From contig DBPX01000016.1 in the NCBI GenBank assembly GCA_002305045.1, forward strand, positions 141,445 to 205,444: a stretch of 64,000 bases of DNA. The letters are read 5' to 3'. The notes beneath the pieces were generated by a model, which saw only the letters and a program-made list of their open reading frames with translations, had not been told where the DNA came from and did not search any database. The translations under genes were made by a program, and so were the position numbers. Of this stretch, positions 8,786-17,855 are shown piece by piece. Origin of the DNA: Ruminococcus sp. UBA1409 (lineage in GTDB: Bacteria; Bacillota; Clostridia; Oscillospirales; Ruminococcaceae). The first letter of the stretch is position 1. Every line of letters starts with the position of its first letter.

Positions 8786-9659
8786 TCTTTTTCTCCTTTC
8801 TTGGAAGCAGCCTCGAGAAGAGCCTCTTCTCCGCCTGAGGCCTCTCGGGGATTATCTGGGATTTCAGATATTTAATAAGCCTGTCCTTTGTGTAGCCTCT
8901 TGTAAGCTCGCCGTTTTCGGCTATAGAGATTGTGCCAGTCTCCTCCGAGACGACTACAATGATAGCGTCAGAGTTCTCACTCATGCCTATAGCCGCCCTA
9001 TGCCTTGAGCCAAGGAGCTTGTTTATCCTCTCCTCCTTCTGAGGAGTCGGCAGGAAGCAGCCGGCGGCTATTATCCTTGCGTTTCTTATGATGACTGCGC
9101 CGTCGTGAAGCGGGGTCTTTGGGAAGAAGATGGTCCCAAGGCTTGCAACCGAGGGAACGCAGTCCATAACGGTGCCGGTGTCAATCTGCTCGCCAAGCCT
9201 TGTCTGCCTCTCGATTACGATAAGCGCTCCCGTTGTGCTCTCGGAAAGCTGGCTTGCCGCCTCTCCCACGACCTCAATGGTTCTGTTCCAGTTTTGAATC
9301 ATATCGTCCGAACGGACGCTGTCGCTAAAAACGCCTATTGATTTTACATTCGTCCTGCCGACCTTTTCAAGCATCCTTCTAAGCTCCGGCTGAAAAACTA
9401 TCAGTATCGCTATGATTCCGACCTGAAGGAAGTTGCTAAGAAGATAGGACATCACCCTAAGCTCCAGCCCCGCCGAGATGAAGTAGACGACTATGACCAC
9501 CAAAATACCCGTCAGAAGCTGCTGAGCCTTAGTCTCACGGATAAGCTTGATTCCCTTGTAGATAAAAAAGGTCAAAAGCAGTATATCAATAGCGTCGAGG
9601 AAGGTTATTGTACTAATTATGCTGGATAATCTCGTAATAATATCATTAATGTAGTCCAA
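8760..9659 (-). CDS. cdaA: Diadenylate cyclase CdaA
   Basis: This enzyme condenses two ATP into cyclic di-AMP at the membrane. It has 299 residues: three N-terminal transmembrane helices (about 20-95), then the DAC domain with the two catalytic motifs DGA (186-188, in HDGAVIIRN) and RHR (219-221, in GSRHRAAIG). The C-terminus is basic and then acidic. It is the first gene of the cdaA-cdaR pair. The usual third gene of the cluster, glmM, is not next to it here; the terminator and an unrelated dehydrogenase follow instead. The 130 bases upstream show AT-rich promoter-like sequence, but I could not fix a -35/-10 pair. Confidence 0.95.
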   Translation of the reverse strand: MDYINDIITRLSSIISTITFLDAIDILLLTFFIYKGIKLIRETKAQQLLTGILVVIVVYFISAGLELRVMSYLLSNFLQVGIIAILIVFQPELRRMLEKVGRTNVKSIGVFSDSVRSDDMIQNWNRTIEVVGEAASQLSESTTGALIVIERQTRLGEQIDTGTVMDCVPSVASLGTIFFPKTPLHDGAVIIRNARIIAAGCFLPTPQKEERINKLLGSRHRAAIGMSENSDAIIVVVSEETGTISIAENGELTRGYTKDRLIKYLKSQIIPERPQAEKRLFSRLLPRKEKKNATEEKEA

Positions 9660-9790
9660 CTATGCTCCGTCCTTTCCGATTCTTCATGCCGCTTCCCCTG
9701 TAAAACAACTCTATATCACCAGCTAACAAAAGAGCCGATTGTTCTTATAATCAATTATAATTGTAACACATCTACAGAAAATTTCAATAG

Positions 9791-10927
9791 CTAAACCCCA
9801 TCTTTTGATAATTTTTTTATCGCACGGGCTAAAAGGAGTGTGTCCCTTTCGGAGCTGAAAACCGAGGGCGAGAATCTCACCGTGCCGTTCGGCAGAGTCC
9901 CTATCGTCCTGTGAGCCAAAACAGCGCAGTGAAGTCCGCCTCTTAACGCAAAGCCCATATCAGAAAGAGACGCCGCAACCGTCTCCGACGGCAGACCGTC
10001 AAGATTAAAGGAGACAATCGGCACAAAGCGGTCTCCCCGGCGGTAAAGACTTATCCCGCTTATATCCTTTACAGCGTCGATAAATATATCGCAGAGGGCG
10101 TCCTCATGATTATATACCGAGCCTATTCCCGTCGACTCTATAAATTTAAGACCCGCAAGGAGCGAGGCTATCCCTACTGTGTTGAGCGTCCCGCTTTCTA
10201 AATGCTCCGGCATGAAGCCCGTCTGGTCAAGCTCTGCGGAGGTAGCGCCAGTTCCTCCCTCAATGATGGTGTCAAGGGCAAAGCTGCCGTCTGAAATCAA
10301 AAGTCCCGTCCCCGAGGCTCCTAAGAGTCCCTTATGCCCCGGAACGCATATGAAGTTCATACCCATGCCAAGGTCAAGCTCGGTGATTCCGGCAGCCTGT
10401 GCGCCGTCAACAATAAACGGAACTCCCATATCTTTGCAAAGCCTGGCTATCTCCCTTACCGGCATTATCCTGCCGGTGACATTACTTGCCGCAGTACAGA
10501 CTACACAGCCGGTATTGGGCTTTATAAACCTTTTAAAGCTCTCGAGCGTTTCCTCATCCGTCCTGCCGATTCTGGCGACATCAACCCTTGCTCCCCTTTT
10601 AAAGAGCGCATATGCCGGTCTTGAGACGGAGTTATGCTCCATCGAGGAGATTACAAGGCTTCTTTTGCTCCCGGGAATACCCTTAATCGCCATGTTGAGG
10701 GAATGTGTGCAGTTGAGCGTGAAAACAACATTCTCAGGCTTAGCCTTAAACATCCCGGCGGCGAGCTGCCTTGTTTCGTAGACCATCTCGGCTGAACGAA
10801 GGGAGTAGCTGTGCCCTCCCCTTCCGGGATTCCCGCCATAGTCGTTTGACGCACTGCATATCGCCGCCCTCACCGAGGAGGGCTTTGGGTATGAGGTCGC
10901 CGCATTGTCAAAGTATACCGTCCTCAT
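9791..10927 (-). CDS. Cysteine desulfurase family protein (class V aminotransferase fold)
   Basis: A 378-residue PLP enzyme. Features: YFDNAATSYPKP at the start, the cofactor-binding lysine in PGHKGLLGASG, ESGTLN, and a cysteine late in the chain in GGLHCAVLAH, where desulfurases carry the sulfur-accepting Cys. The expected reaction is removal of sulfur (or selenium) from cysteine (or selenocysteine). It begins 4 bases after the DUF3343 gene ends, so the pair is an operon. DUF3343 proteins commonly accompany this subgroup, which is different from the IscS/NifS used for Fe-S assembly. The acceptor is unknown; a role in thiolation or selenium handling is inference. Confidence 0.88.
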   Translation of the reverse strand: MRTVYFDNAATSYPKPSSVRAAICSASNDYGGNPGRGGHSYSLRSAEMVYETRQLAAGMFKAKPENVVFTLNCTHSLNMAIKGIPGSKRSLVISSMEHNSVSRPAYALFKRGARVDVARIGRTDEETLESFKRFIKPNTGCVVCTAASNVTGRIMPVREIARLCKDMGVPFIVDGAQAAGITELDLGMGMNFICVPGHKGLLGASGTGLLISDGSFALDTIIEGGTGATSAELDQTGFMPEHLESGTLNTVGIASLLAGLKFIESTGIGSVYNHEDALCDIFIDAVKDISGISLYRRGDRFVPIVSFNLDGLPSETVAASLSDMGFALRGGLHCAVLAHRTIGTLPNGTVRFSPSVFSSERDTLLLARAIKKLSKDGV

Positions 10928-10931
10928 GCCG

Positions 10932-11153
10932 TCACCTGTTTACGGACATCATACCCTTACATTCGATAGAGCTTTTTGCGAGCAGCTCGCAGATGTAGGA
11001 GGAGTTTTCCCGCACTCTTATCGAATAGCCGCAGCCGGAGGACAGTCCCTTGGGAGTTTTTTCTATCTCGCAATAGTATCCCAGATTATTTAAAAGCCGT
11101 TTAGCCTTCATTGCGTAGGTTATGGACGAAACGGCTATAAGCGTATATGTCAA
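10932..11153 (-). CDS. DUF3343 family small protein, putative sulfur/selenium carrier
   Basis: A 73-residue protein with IAVSSITYAMKAKRLL at the start and GLSSGCGYSIRV in the middle, the pattern of DUF3343. The Cys in SSGCGYS is the family's conserved residue and could carry a persulfide from the adjacent cysteine desulfurase. I place the start at a TTG (11153), 11 bases after AGAGG; an upstream in-frame GTG at 11165 lies inside the ribosome binding site. Family members are usually neighbours of cysteine desulfurases, but their function is not established. The assignment is firm; the carrier role is inference. Confidence 0.75.
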   Translation of the reverse strand: MTYTLIAVSSITYAMKAKRLLNNLGYYCEIEKTPKGLSSGCGYSIRVRENSSYICELLAKSSIECKGMMSVNR

Positions 11154-11246
11154 GACTGTTTGCACCTCTTAGTATATTCTGCGGAGCCTGATTATAGCTC
11201 CACACTTCATTATATGCAGGGTGCTAAGGTTTGACATGATATAATA

Positions 11247-12422
11247 TTAACCCCTTTTTGCAACGCCCTTTATGGTGACGACTGCGTGAGCGGCGATGCC
11301 CTCCTTATTCCCGGTAAAGCCAAGACCCTCCTCGGTCGTCGCCTTTACGGAAATTCTGTCCCTGTCGAGCCCTAGCGCCAATGAGATATTATCCCTCATT
11401 TTTTGTATGTAGCCGGCGAGCTTCGGCTCCTGTGCTATTACGGTTATATCGGCATTCGAGGGCTTATATCCCGCTAAGGCTAAAAGGTCATAAACCTTTT
11501 CAAGCAGTGTCATGCTGGAAATGCCGCTGTAGCTCGGGTCGCTGTCAGGAAAATGCTTTCCGATGTCGCCAAGAGCGGCGGCTCCCAAGAGAGCGTCCAT
11601 GAGGGCGTGAAGAAGCACATCGGCGTCCGAGTGACCCAAAAGCCCCTTTTCGTAGGGAATTTTGACTCCGCCAAGAATAAGCTCCCTGCCCTTTACAAGC
11701 CTGTGAACATCATAGCCGTGACCGACTCTTAGCTCCTCCCGCGAATAATTTTTAAGATACATCAAATCCTCCGGGGTTGTGATTTTTATGTTTGAATACT
11801 CTCCCTTGGTCAGGTGAGGCTTAATTCCTATGCTGTCAAGAAGCTGGGCATCGTCGGTAAAGCTCTCCTCGGCCATACCCGCCGCATACAGATAAAGCCT
11901 TCTAGAAAAGGACTGCGGGGTCTGAACAGTATAAAGATTCTCTCTTTTTGGACAGTAGGAGCTTTCAGAGTCACAGTACCTTATAGTGTCCTTTGCCGGG
12001 ACGCAGGCTACAGAGCTTCCGTAGCGATATGCGTCCTCTAAGGAGCGAAGGATAAGCTCACGGGACAAAAAGGGCCTTGCCCCGTCGTGGATTATTATAA
12101 TATCCTCCTTTGCCATAAGGACGGCGTTATGGATGGATTCCTGCCTTGTTTTACCCCCAGCTACCAAAAGATAGCTAATTCCGATATCCGACATAAGCTC
12201 ATCATAAAAGGGAATGTCGCCCTCGGGGACGGCTATAATAAGCCTTTTTATCTCCTCGATCCCTCTAAAGCTAAGACAGGTTCTTTTTATCAGAGGAATT
12301 CCTCCACAGTCGATAAGAAGCTTATTTTCCCCCATTCTAAGGCTTTTTCCGCCGCACGCCAGAATGACCTCCGCCGCTTTGGAGGCAGCCATATGCTCCC
12401 TTAGAAAAGTCTCTGAAATCAT
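11247..12422 (-). CDS. ispDF: Bifunctional IspD-IspF (MEP isoprenoid pathway)
   Basis: A 391-residue fusion. The N-terminal part (about 1-225) is IspD, 2-C-methyl-D-erythritol 4-phosphate cytidylyltransferase, with the nucleotide loop [14 protein letters not shown] and IHDGARPF. The C-terminal part (about 232-391) is IspF, the cyclodiphosphate synthase, starting at [10 protein letters not shown] with metal-binding Asp-x-His and [18 protein letters not shown]. Together they carry out steps three and five of the non-mevalonate route to IPP/DMAPP. IspE, the step between, is not in this window. AAGGA lies nine bases before the ATG at 12422. Such fusions are known in proteobacteria and some clostridia. 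Confidence 0.95.
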   Translation of the reverse strand: MISETFLREHMAASKAAEVILACGGKSLRMGENKLLIDCGGIPLIKRTCLSFRGIEEIKRLIIAVPEGDIPFYDELMSDIGISYLLVAGGKTRQESIHNAVLMAKEDIIIIHDGARPFLSRELILRSLEDAYRYGSSVACVPAKDTIRYCDSESSYCPKRENLYTVQTPQSFSRRLYLYAAGMAEESFTDDAQLLDSIGIKPHLTKGEYSNIKITTPEDLMYLKNYSREELRVGHGYDVHRLVKGRELILGGVKIPYEKGLLGHSDADVLLHALMDALLGAAALGDIGKHFPDSDPSYSGISSMTLLEKVYDLLALAGYKPSNADITVIAQEPKLAGYIQKMRDNISLALGLDRDRISVKATTEEGLGFTGNKEGIAAHAVVTIKGVAKRG

Positions 12423-12450
12423 TTTAACACATCCTTAACACGCCTGACTA

Positions 12451-12496
12451 AAAAGCAAGGACTGTTTAGTCAAGCTTTTTGGCAAGAACAGTCCTT
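12451..12496 (-). terminator. Intrinsic terminator after folD
   Basis: AAGGACTGTT (12457-12466) and AACAGTCCTT (12487-12496) form a perfect 10-base stem with a 20-base loop. On the minus strand it is followed by GCTTTTTAG, so it ends the folD transcript before ispDF. Confidence 0.75.
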
Positions 12497-12526
12497 AATT
12501 TAAGAGTGTAGCTTTATAGCTCCCGA

Positions 12527-13381
12527 TTATTTTACAACCGTCAGCTTTGCGGCGGTATAGGTATTTTTCATCAGCATGGCTATAGTCATAGGTCCGACTC
12601 CTCCGGGCACGGGAGTAATATATCCTGCGACCTTTGAGACCTCCTCGAAATCGACATCTCCGCAGAGCCTTCCGTTCTCATCCCTGTCCATCCCGACATC
12701 GATGACAACCGCTCCCGGCTTTACCATATCGCCGGTTATCATCTTCGCCCTGCCTGTGGCGACAACAAGAATATCAGCCTCTAGGCACTCCTTTTTAAGG
12801 TCGGGAGTTTTGGAGTGGCAGATTGTAACAGTGCCGTTAGAATGTAGAAGCAGCATAGCCATCGGCTTTCCGACTATATTGCTTCTTCCGACAACAACGC
12901 ACTTTTTACCCTCAACCTCAATCCCGGTGGAGGTTATAAGCTCCATTACGCCGGCAGGCGTGCAGGGCAGGAAGCTGTACTCCCCTGTCATAATCTTGCC
13001 GACATTCACAGGGTGAAAGGCGTCTACATCCTTTAAGGGAGATATCGCTTGTATGACCGATTTCTCGTCGATATGCTTAGGAAGCGGAAGCTGGCAGAGT
13101 ATGCCGTGAACCTCTGGGTCCTTGTTGAGCTTTTCGATAAGGTCGACAAGGACAGCCTCCGGGGTCTCTGGAGGCAGCAGATACTCAAAGGACTTGAAGC
13201 CGACATCCTCGCAGGCGCTCTTTTTGTTCCTGACATAAATCTTGGACGCAGGGTCGTTTCCGACAAGGATAACCGCAAGCCCCGGGACTATGCCGGACAA
13301 CGACAAAAGCCGCTGAGTGTCTTTTTTGATTCTTTCTCTTACCTGAGCCGCAATAGCCTTTCCGTCGATAATTGTTGCCAT
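12527..13381 (-). CDS. folD: Methylenetetrahydrofolate dehydrogenase/cyclohydrolase FolD
   Basis: This 284-residue bifunctional enzyme interconverts 5,10-methylene-THF and 10-formyl-THF, supplying one-carbon units for purines and other synthesis. Diagnostic blocks are VGNDPASKIYVRNKKSACE (catalytic Tyr and Lys), QLPLPKH, DVDAFHPVN, VVGRSNIVGKPMA (Rossmann fold) and TPVPGGVGPMT. The start is set at the ATG at 13381, eight bases after AAAGGAG. A longer frame starting at 13399 would begin just before that site. It is monocistronic by the look of it: the upstream lgt gene ends about 100 bases away and a terminator follows. Confidence 0.96.
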   Translation of the reverse strand: MATIIDGKAIAAQVRERIKKDTQRLLSLSGIVPGLAVILVGNDPASKIYVRNKKSACEDVGFKSFEYLLPPETPEAVLVDLIEKLNKDPEVHGILCQLPLPKHIDEKSVIQAISPLKDVDAFHPVNVGKIMTGEYSFLPCTPAGVMELITSTGIEVEGKKCVVVGRSNIVGKPMAMLLLHSNGTVTICHSKTPDLKKECLEADILVVATGRAKMITGDMVKPGAVVIDVGMDRDENGRLCGDVDFEEVSKVAGYITPVPGGVGPMTIAMLMKNTYTAAKLTVVK

Positions 13382-13480
13382 CCTAGCTACTCCTTTCATA
13401 TTTTACCCTTTTCCCTTAGCTCTCCCGCCGCCGATACTGCGGCATAACATAATTATATAAATCAGTTAAATCAGAGAAAA

Positions 13481-14749
13481 TCAATCGGTGACATTTTCGT
13501 CCCGGTCGGTTTTGTCAGGCTCGTCGCAGGACCCGTCATTATCATCATCGCCGCAAGACTCTGATGTACTTTCAGAAGATGACGCCTCCCCGTCAGATAC
13601 TGTGCCGTCGCCTTCATCCTTGGAAGAATCAGCCTCATCCGGCACGACAATATCGCCGTTGTCAGGATCCTCTGGGGAATCCTCCTCACTGACAAGTATA
13701 TGCTCGTCAAGCTTGTCATTTGCGTGCTTTCCGCTCTTTCTTTTCGACTGGACAAGTCTTTCATCGTAGATTCTAAGAAGCTCTATCGATTCCTCGGAGT
13801 CCTTATAGAACGACCTGCCGTTTTTCTTGACCGAGATATACATATATATAAGGGTTATAACAGCAAATATTACACAGGCTCCGGCAATCAGCTGCGAAAC
13901 CTTGAGCTTTAGAGTGTCGTTGTTAATAAGGTAGAGGCTGTCCGTCCTGAGGCCCTCTATCCAGAACCGTCCCAATCCGTACCATCCGATGTATAAAAGG
14001 AACAGCTCGCCGTCAAATTTGCGGTGCTTTTTGTAGAAGTGAAGCGCTAAGAATCCGACAAGGCACCAAAGGGACTCGTACAGGAAGCATGGGTGAGCAA
14101 TCATGTCGGTAGCTCGCTGGGCGGTGTAATTAAGACCGTAAAACGGCAGAAGCTCGGTTATAATAGTTTTCGAGGTCATTCCCCAGGGAAGAGTCGTCTT
14201 AGAGCCGAACGCCTCCTGATTGAAGAAGTTTCCCCATCTTCCTATGCACTGACCGATTAAAAAGCCCATTCCGGCGAGGTCCAAAAGAGGGGCAACCCTT
14301 ACCCTTCTTATCTTTGCCATCAGCATTCCGAACAAAAGCGCTCCTATGACTCCGCCGTAGATTGCCAAGCCGCCGTCCCTAATCCTAAGAGCCGCCATCA
14401 AATCGAAGGTGCCCTCCTCGGTGAGGTACCTGTCGAGACTGAAAATTACATAATATGCTCTTGCGCCGATTATAGCTCCTACGAAGCCGGCAAGAACGGT
14501 ATCTGTAAACCTGTCCGGCTCAAGACCGAACCGTCTGACATTTTTATAGGCGTAGATAATGGCAAGCACCATTCCAAGGGCGATTAAAAAGCCGTACCAG
14601 TAAATCTCAAGGCCAAGACCGGGAATGGTGAACATCACATTGTCTATCCTAAGACCGTCCGGGAACAGACTGCTGTTGGGAAAATATATGGTTTTGCCGT
14701 CGCCCTCGTAAATCTGACGGGCAAACTCCTGCGTCATTGATAAAAGCAT
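13481..14749 (-). CDS. lgt: Prolipoprotein diacylglyceryl transferase with acidic C-terminal extension
   Basis: Lgt transfers diacylglycerol to the lipobox cysteine of prelipoproteins, the first step of lipoprotein maturation. The polytopic core (about 1-310) shows GLEIYWYGFLIALG, RDGGLAIYGGVIG, the Lgt signature region GQCIGRWGNFFNQEAFG, and HPCFLYESLW. Usual length is about 260-300 residues; here 422. The last roughly 90 residues, beyond a basic KRKSGKHAND stretch, are almost entirely Asp, Glu and Ser (SEEDSPEDPDNGD and similar). That tail should be disordered, and its function is unknown. Many genes in this window encode lipobox proteins that would be its substrates. GGAGACG precedes the ATG at 14749. 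Confidence 0.94.
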   Translation of the reverse strand: MLLSMTQEFARQIYEGDGKTIYFPNSSLFPDGLRIDNVMFTIPGLGLEIYWYGFLIALGMVLAIIYAYKNVRRFGLEPDRFTDTVLAGFVGAIIGARAYYVIFSLDRYLTEEGTFDLMAALRIRDGGLAIYGGVIGALLFGMLMAKIRRVRVAPLLDLAGMGFLIGQCIGRWGNFFNQEAFGSKTTLPWGMTSKTIITELLPFYGLNYTAQRATDMIAHPCFLYESLWCLVGFLALHFYKKHRKFDGELFLLYIGWYGLGRFWIEGLRTDSLYLINNDTLKLKVSQLIAGACVIFAVITLIYMYISVKKNGRSFYKDSEESIELLRIYDERLVQSKRKSGKHANDKLDEHILVSEEDSPEDPDNGDIVVPDEADSSKDEGDGTVSDGEASSSESTSESCGDDDNDGSCDEPDKTDRDENVTD

Positions 14750-14914
14750 ATAGCGTCTCCTCTTTTCCCGATGCCGGACAGCCGAGCCTGGTTAAAGTCG
14801 GCTCTGCTCTTTGAATCATGCCGCCATCGGATTTTGTACAAAAGCTATTTTACCACAGAAAAGACGCATATGCAAGTGCTTATCCCAAACTGCCGATAAA
14901 AATTTGCTTTACAT

Positions 14915-15661
14915 TCACATCATGAGCTTGAAGGAGTCCCTTAAAAACTCTGCTATGTTCCTGTCGCCCGAGCCGAAAGCCCTGTTAAGCTCACTGCTCT
15001 TTATGATATCGGCAGAGCTATTTGAAAGCACAATCCTGCCGCCGTCGAGAAGCACGGCGTCCTTAAAGAATCTAGGCAGGAGTCCCAGCTCGTGTATTAC
15101 GCCGATAACAGACCTTGAGCTGTCCTGACCGAGCCAGTCGTCCAGCATATCGCAAAGCTCCATCTGGCTGATAATATCAAGGTGGTTTGTCGGCTCGTCT
15201 AAAAGAAGAAGCTTAGGCTCCTGAGCAAACGCCCTGGCGAGTAGAACTCTTTGAAGCTGTCCCCCAGAAAGAGCGGTAATCGGTCTGTGAAGGATGCCGC
15301 CAAGCCCAAGCCTTGAAATAAGGTCGTCGATTATACCTTCGCCGTCCTTTCCTCCGTAGACAAATCTGCCCATTTTTATAGTGTCGTAGACGGTGTAGGA
15401 ATACGGAATATTTACGCTCTGGCTCAAAAGTGCAACCCTTTTTGAAAGCTCCCTTCGTTTAAGGGCTTTTATCTCGCCGCCGTCTATTTTGATGCTGCCG
15501 GAGTACGGGAGTATGCCGCAGACAGCGTGCAAAAGAGTAGTCTTTCCGCAGCCGTTGGGACCGATTATCCCGAGCCTTGACCCGTCTGGAACGGTAAGCT
15601 CAAGGTCCTTTATCACCATGCTCCTGCCGTAGCCGACGCTGAGTCCCGACATTCTTATCAT
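14915..15661 (-). CDS. btuD: Cobalamin (iron-siderophore type) ABC transporter ATP-binding protein
   Basis: A 248-residue ATPase: Walker A GPNGCGKTT (about 34-42), Q-loop LLSQSVN, signature ALSGGQLQRV, Walker B LLLLDEPTNHLD, and the switch His in VIHELG. It powers import through the FecCD-type permease encoded just upstream, which it overlaps by four bases (ATGA). The whole operon lies behind a cobalamin riboswitch, which argues that the substrate is a corrinoid rather than an iron siderophore. It is the last gene of the operon; I see no clear terminator before lgt. Confidence 0.9.
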   Translation of the reverse strand: MIRMSGLSVGYGRSMVIKDLELTVPDGSRLGIIGPNGCGKTTLLHAVCGILPYSGSIKIDGGEIKALKRRELSKRVALLSQSVNIPYSYTVYDTIKMGRFVYGGKDGEGIIDDLISRLGLGGILHRPITALSGGQLQRVLLARAFAQEPKLLLLDEPTNHLDIISQMELCDMLDDWLGQDSSRSVIGVIHELGLLPRFFKDAVLLDGGRIVLSNSSADIIKSSELNRAFGSGDRNIAEFLRDSFKLMM

Positions 15662-16713
15662 AAGGACCCTGCCTCCCTTCCCCTGCCGCTTTTAAGGAAG
15701 AACACGGCTACAAAAAACGGTGCGCCGATAAACGCTGTCACAGCGCCTACGGGAAGCTCAGTTCCCGAAACAGCCATCCTTGCTATAAGGTCGGAAACGG
15801 TCATGAGCGAGCCGCCTATCAAAAAACAGCTTGGAAGCATATAGGCGTGACCGGGTCCTACAAATCTTCTTGCAAGATGGGAGGAAACAAGGTCAACAAA
15901 GCCTATTACTCCTGAAAAGGATACGCAGGCTCCTGTCATCACGGCAAGGACGGAAAACATAAGAAGCTTTACCGCTCTGACATTCACCCCGATGGTGGCG
16001 GCTTGCCTGTCAGAAAGACTGATAATGTCAAGCTCGGAGCTTTTTATAAGGCAGATTATGAAGCCAATCATGGTGACAGGTAAAAGCACAAAAACGCTGT
16101 CCCAGCCCTTGGCGTTGAAGGAGCCTAGCTGCCAGCGGAGCAAAAGTGCGGTCTTGTCCCTTGCAAGTCCTGACAGGAGAGTAAAAATCGCCGAGAGAAA
16201 GAGCGAGGACACCATTCCTATGAGGACAATCGTATAAGAGCCGAGGTTTCTGTCAAGCGCAGAGCTTACAATAAGGCATACAGCCACCGCTGCGATAGAG
16301 AATACCGTACCGGCAAGGGCAAGCCTTGTGTGTCCGCTAAGACCTGCTCCAAGACCGAAGATGGTAACTAATGCAGCGCCAACCGAGGCTCCCGAGGACA
16401 CTCCCATGGTATAAGGGGACGCCAACGGATTAGATAGAAGAGACTGTGCAATCGCTCCGCCCAGCGACATCGCTCCGCCCGAGATAAATGCCAAAAAAAC
16501 CCTAGGAAGCCTTAGGTTGATTAAAATAGCAGACAGGGTGGAAAGCTCCTCGGGGACGGCGCTCCCCGTGAGCTTCAGCCTTATTATTTTCAGTGCGTCT
16601 AGAGGCGAAATCATCACGCTTCCTACCGCCGTGCAAAGAAGAATTATCGCAGCCGAGACCGCAGCTAGGCATATAAGCCTCGGAACATGGCTTTTTTTAG
16701 GCTTAATCTGCAT
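15658..16713 (-). CDS. btuC: Cobalamin ABC transporter permease, FecCD/BtuC family
   Basis: A 351-residue polytopic protein of the BtuC/FecCD type with about nine or ten membrane helices. Typical blocks are RLPRVFLAFISGGAMSLGGAIAQSLLSNPLASPYTMGVSSGA near the N-terminus and GVIGFVDLVSSHLARRFVGP later, which contacts the ATPase. It forms the membrane channel for corrinoid import. It overlaps the substrate-binding gene by 11 bases and the ATPase gene by four, so the three are translated together. Confidence 0.9.
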   Translation of the reverse strand: MQIKPKKSHVPRLICLAAVSAAIILLCTAVGSVMISPLDALKIIRLKLTGSAVPEELSTLSAILINLRLPRVFLAFISGGAMSLGGAIAQSLLSNPLASPYTMGVSSGASVGAALVTIFGLGAGLSGHTRLALAGTVFSIAAVAVCLIVSSALDRNLGSYTIVLIGMVSSLFLSAIFTLLSGLARDKTALLLRWQLGSFNAKGWDSVFVLLPVTMIGFIICLIKSSELDIISLSDRQAATIGVNVRAVKLLMFSVLAVMTGACVSFSGVIGFVDLVSSHLARRFVGPGHAYMLPSCFLIGGSLMTVSDLIARMAVSGTELPVGAVTAFIGAPFFVAVFFLKSGRGREAGSL

Positions 16714-17638
16714 CGCCGCAAAGAATCGTGGATATCTCGTTTATAGCTTTAACGATATTCTGCGAGCCTCTTGAGGAGGAGTTTGTGTCAACTGAGTAGA
16801 CTCTTGAGCTTTTAACGGCGTCTACGACCTCCCAGCCCGGTCTTGAGAGTATCTCGGTGTAGTCATAGCCCTCGTAGCTGACATTGGTTATAATTACAGA
16901 GGGATTTGCTAGAAGCACCGACTCCTCGGTATTCGAGAGCCAGCCGTCAGAATCCGAGTAGATGTTAGTTCCTCCGCAGAGGGTGATTATCTCGTCAAGA
17001 TAGGTTCCCTGTCCAAAGGAATAAAGCCACGGAGCGGCGGATATCTCAAAGTAAACCGAAACAGGCTCCTTGCCGCTCGCCCTGTCTTTAGCATCCTGAA
17101 CAGCCTGGTCTATAGAGGCGTTTAGCTCGCTCGCTTTTTCGGTCTCGCCTATTGCCTCGGCGACGGTATTTATGTTCGACTTTATATCCTCTATCGACCG
17201 GGCGGTTTCAATATATATAACCTCAAGCCCCAGCTCCCTTAGCGCAGAGTAGGGGTCGGTGGTGCCGTCGGTGCTGGAGCTGCTGACGAATACAAAATCA
17301 GGCTCTAAAGCGGCTATAGCCTCAATGTCCGGGCTTAGATAATCCATTGTGCATACTTCATCGCTGACGCTTCCGATTCCCATCGAGTATATGTCGCAGA
17401 GGACAAGCTCGCCCGACCTTCCAAGACCGTCAATTATCTCGGTGATGTCCGCCGCCGTGGAAATAAGGGAAAGCGGAGTGCTTACAGGCTCGGTACGAGA
17501 CTCCGTGCCGGATGCCGGATTGTCGCCGGATGGCGAATCCTTAACTGCGGCATTATCCCCGCAGGAGGACAGAAGCAAAACAGCGAGCGATAAGAAAAGC
17601 AAAAGTGCGGCTCTTAGTGTTAAATTGTTCGATTTCAT
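16703..17638 (-). CDS. btuF: Cobalamin-binding lipoprotein, BtuF-like
   Basis: A 311-residue substrate-binding protein with a lipoprotein signal (LLLSSC) and a following Ser/Pro/Glu-rich linker. The body is of the type III fold (TroA/BtuF): AAIAALEPDFVFVSSSS, then a long helix with SIDQAVQDAKDRA, then LYSFGQGTYLDEIITLCGG. The real start is the ATG at 17638 (MKSNNL), with GGAGG at 17647-17651; an in-frame TTG upstream falls in that site. It is first in the btuFCD operon, which is switched by the cobalamin riboswitch upstream. Corrinoid specificity rests on the riboswitch. Confidence 0.88.
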   Translation of the reverse strand: MKSNNLTLRAALLLFLSLAVLLLSSCGDNAAVKDSPSGDNPASGTESRTEPVSTPLSLISTAADITEIIDGLGRSGELVLCDIYSMGIGSVSDEVCTMDYLSPDIEAIAALEPDFVFVSSSSTDGTTDPYSALRELGLEVIYIETARSIEDIKSNINTVAEAIGETEKASELNASIDQAVQDAKDRASGKEPVSVYFEISAAPWLYSFGQGTYLDEIITLCGGTNIYSDSDGWLSNTEESVLLANPSVIITNVSYEGYDYTEILSRPGWEVVDAVKSSRVYSVDTNSSSRGSQNIVKAINEISTILCGDAD

Positions 17639-17659
17639 CTTTAATACCTCCAAAAATAC

Positions 17660-17694
17660 AAATAAAAATCGGCAGCCCGAGACTCAGGCAGCCG
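17660..17694 (-). terminator. Riboswitch-linked terminator in the btuFCD leader
   Basis: On the minus strand CGGCTGCC and GGCTGCCG (17670-17694) form a long GC-rich hairpin with one T-T mismatch, followed by ATTTTTATTTG. It ends just before the GGAGG of btuF. Another possible stem-loop, AAGAGGA with TCCTCTT followed by GATTTTTT, lies at about 17735-17815. Either could be the expression platform of the cobalamin riboswitch. Confidence 0.68.
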
Positions 17695-17855
17695 TCAAGA
17701 TAGGAGCAAATAAGCACACAAAGCCAAGCCCCCTGAAAAAATCAAGAGGAAAAGGTCCGCACACCTATAAGCTTAGTATGCGAACATTATGTGCGCTATC
17801 GAGTCCTCTTTTTACCTGAGAGTCTCTCATACACGGAAAAGCTCCGTGAAATCCA

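Noticed and set aside
10179..10781. 200-codon open frame on the plus strand
   Set aside because: Mirror of the cysteine desulfurase gene; Ser/Leu/Pro-rich shadow composition.
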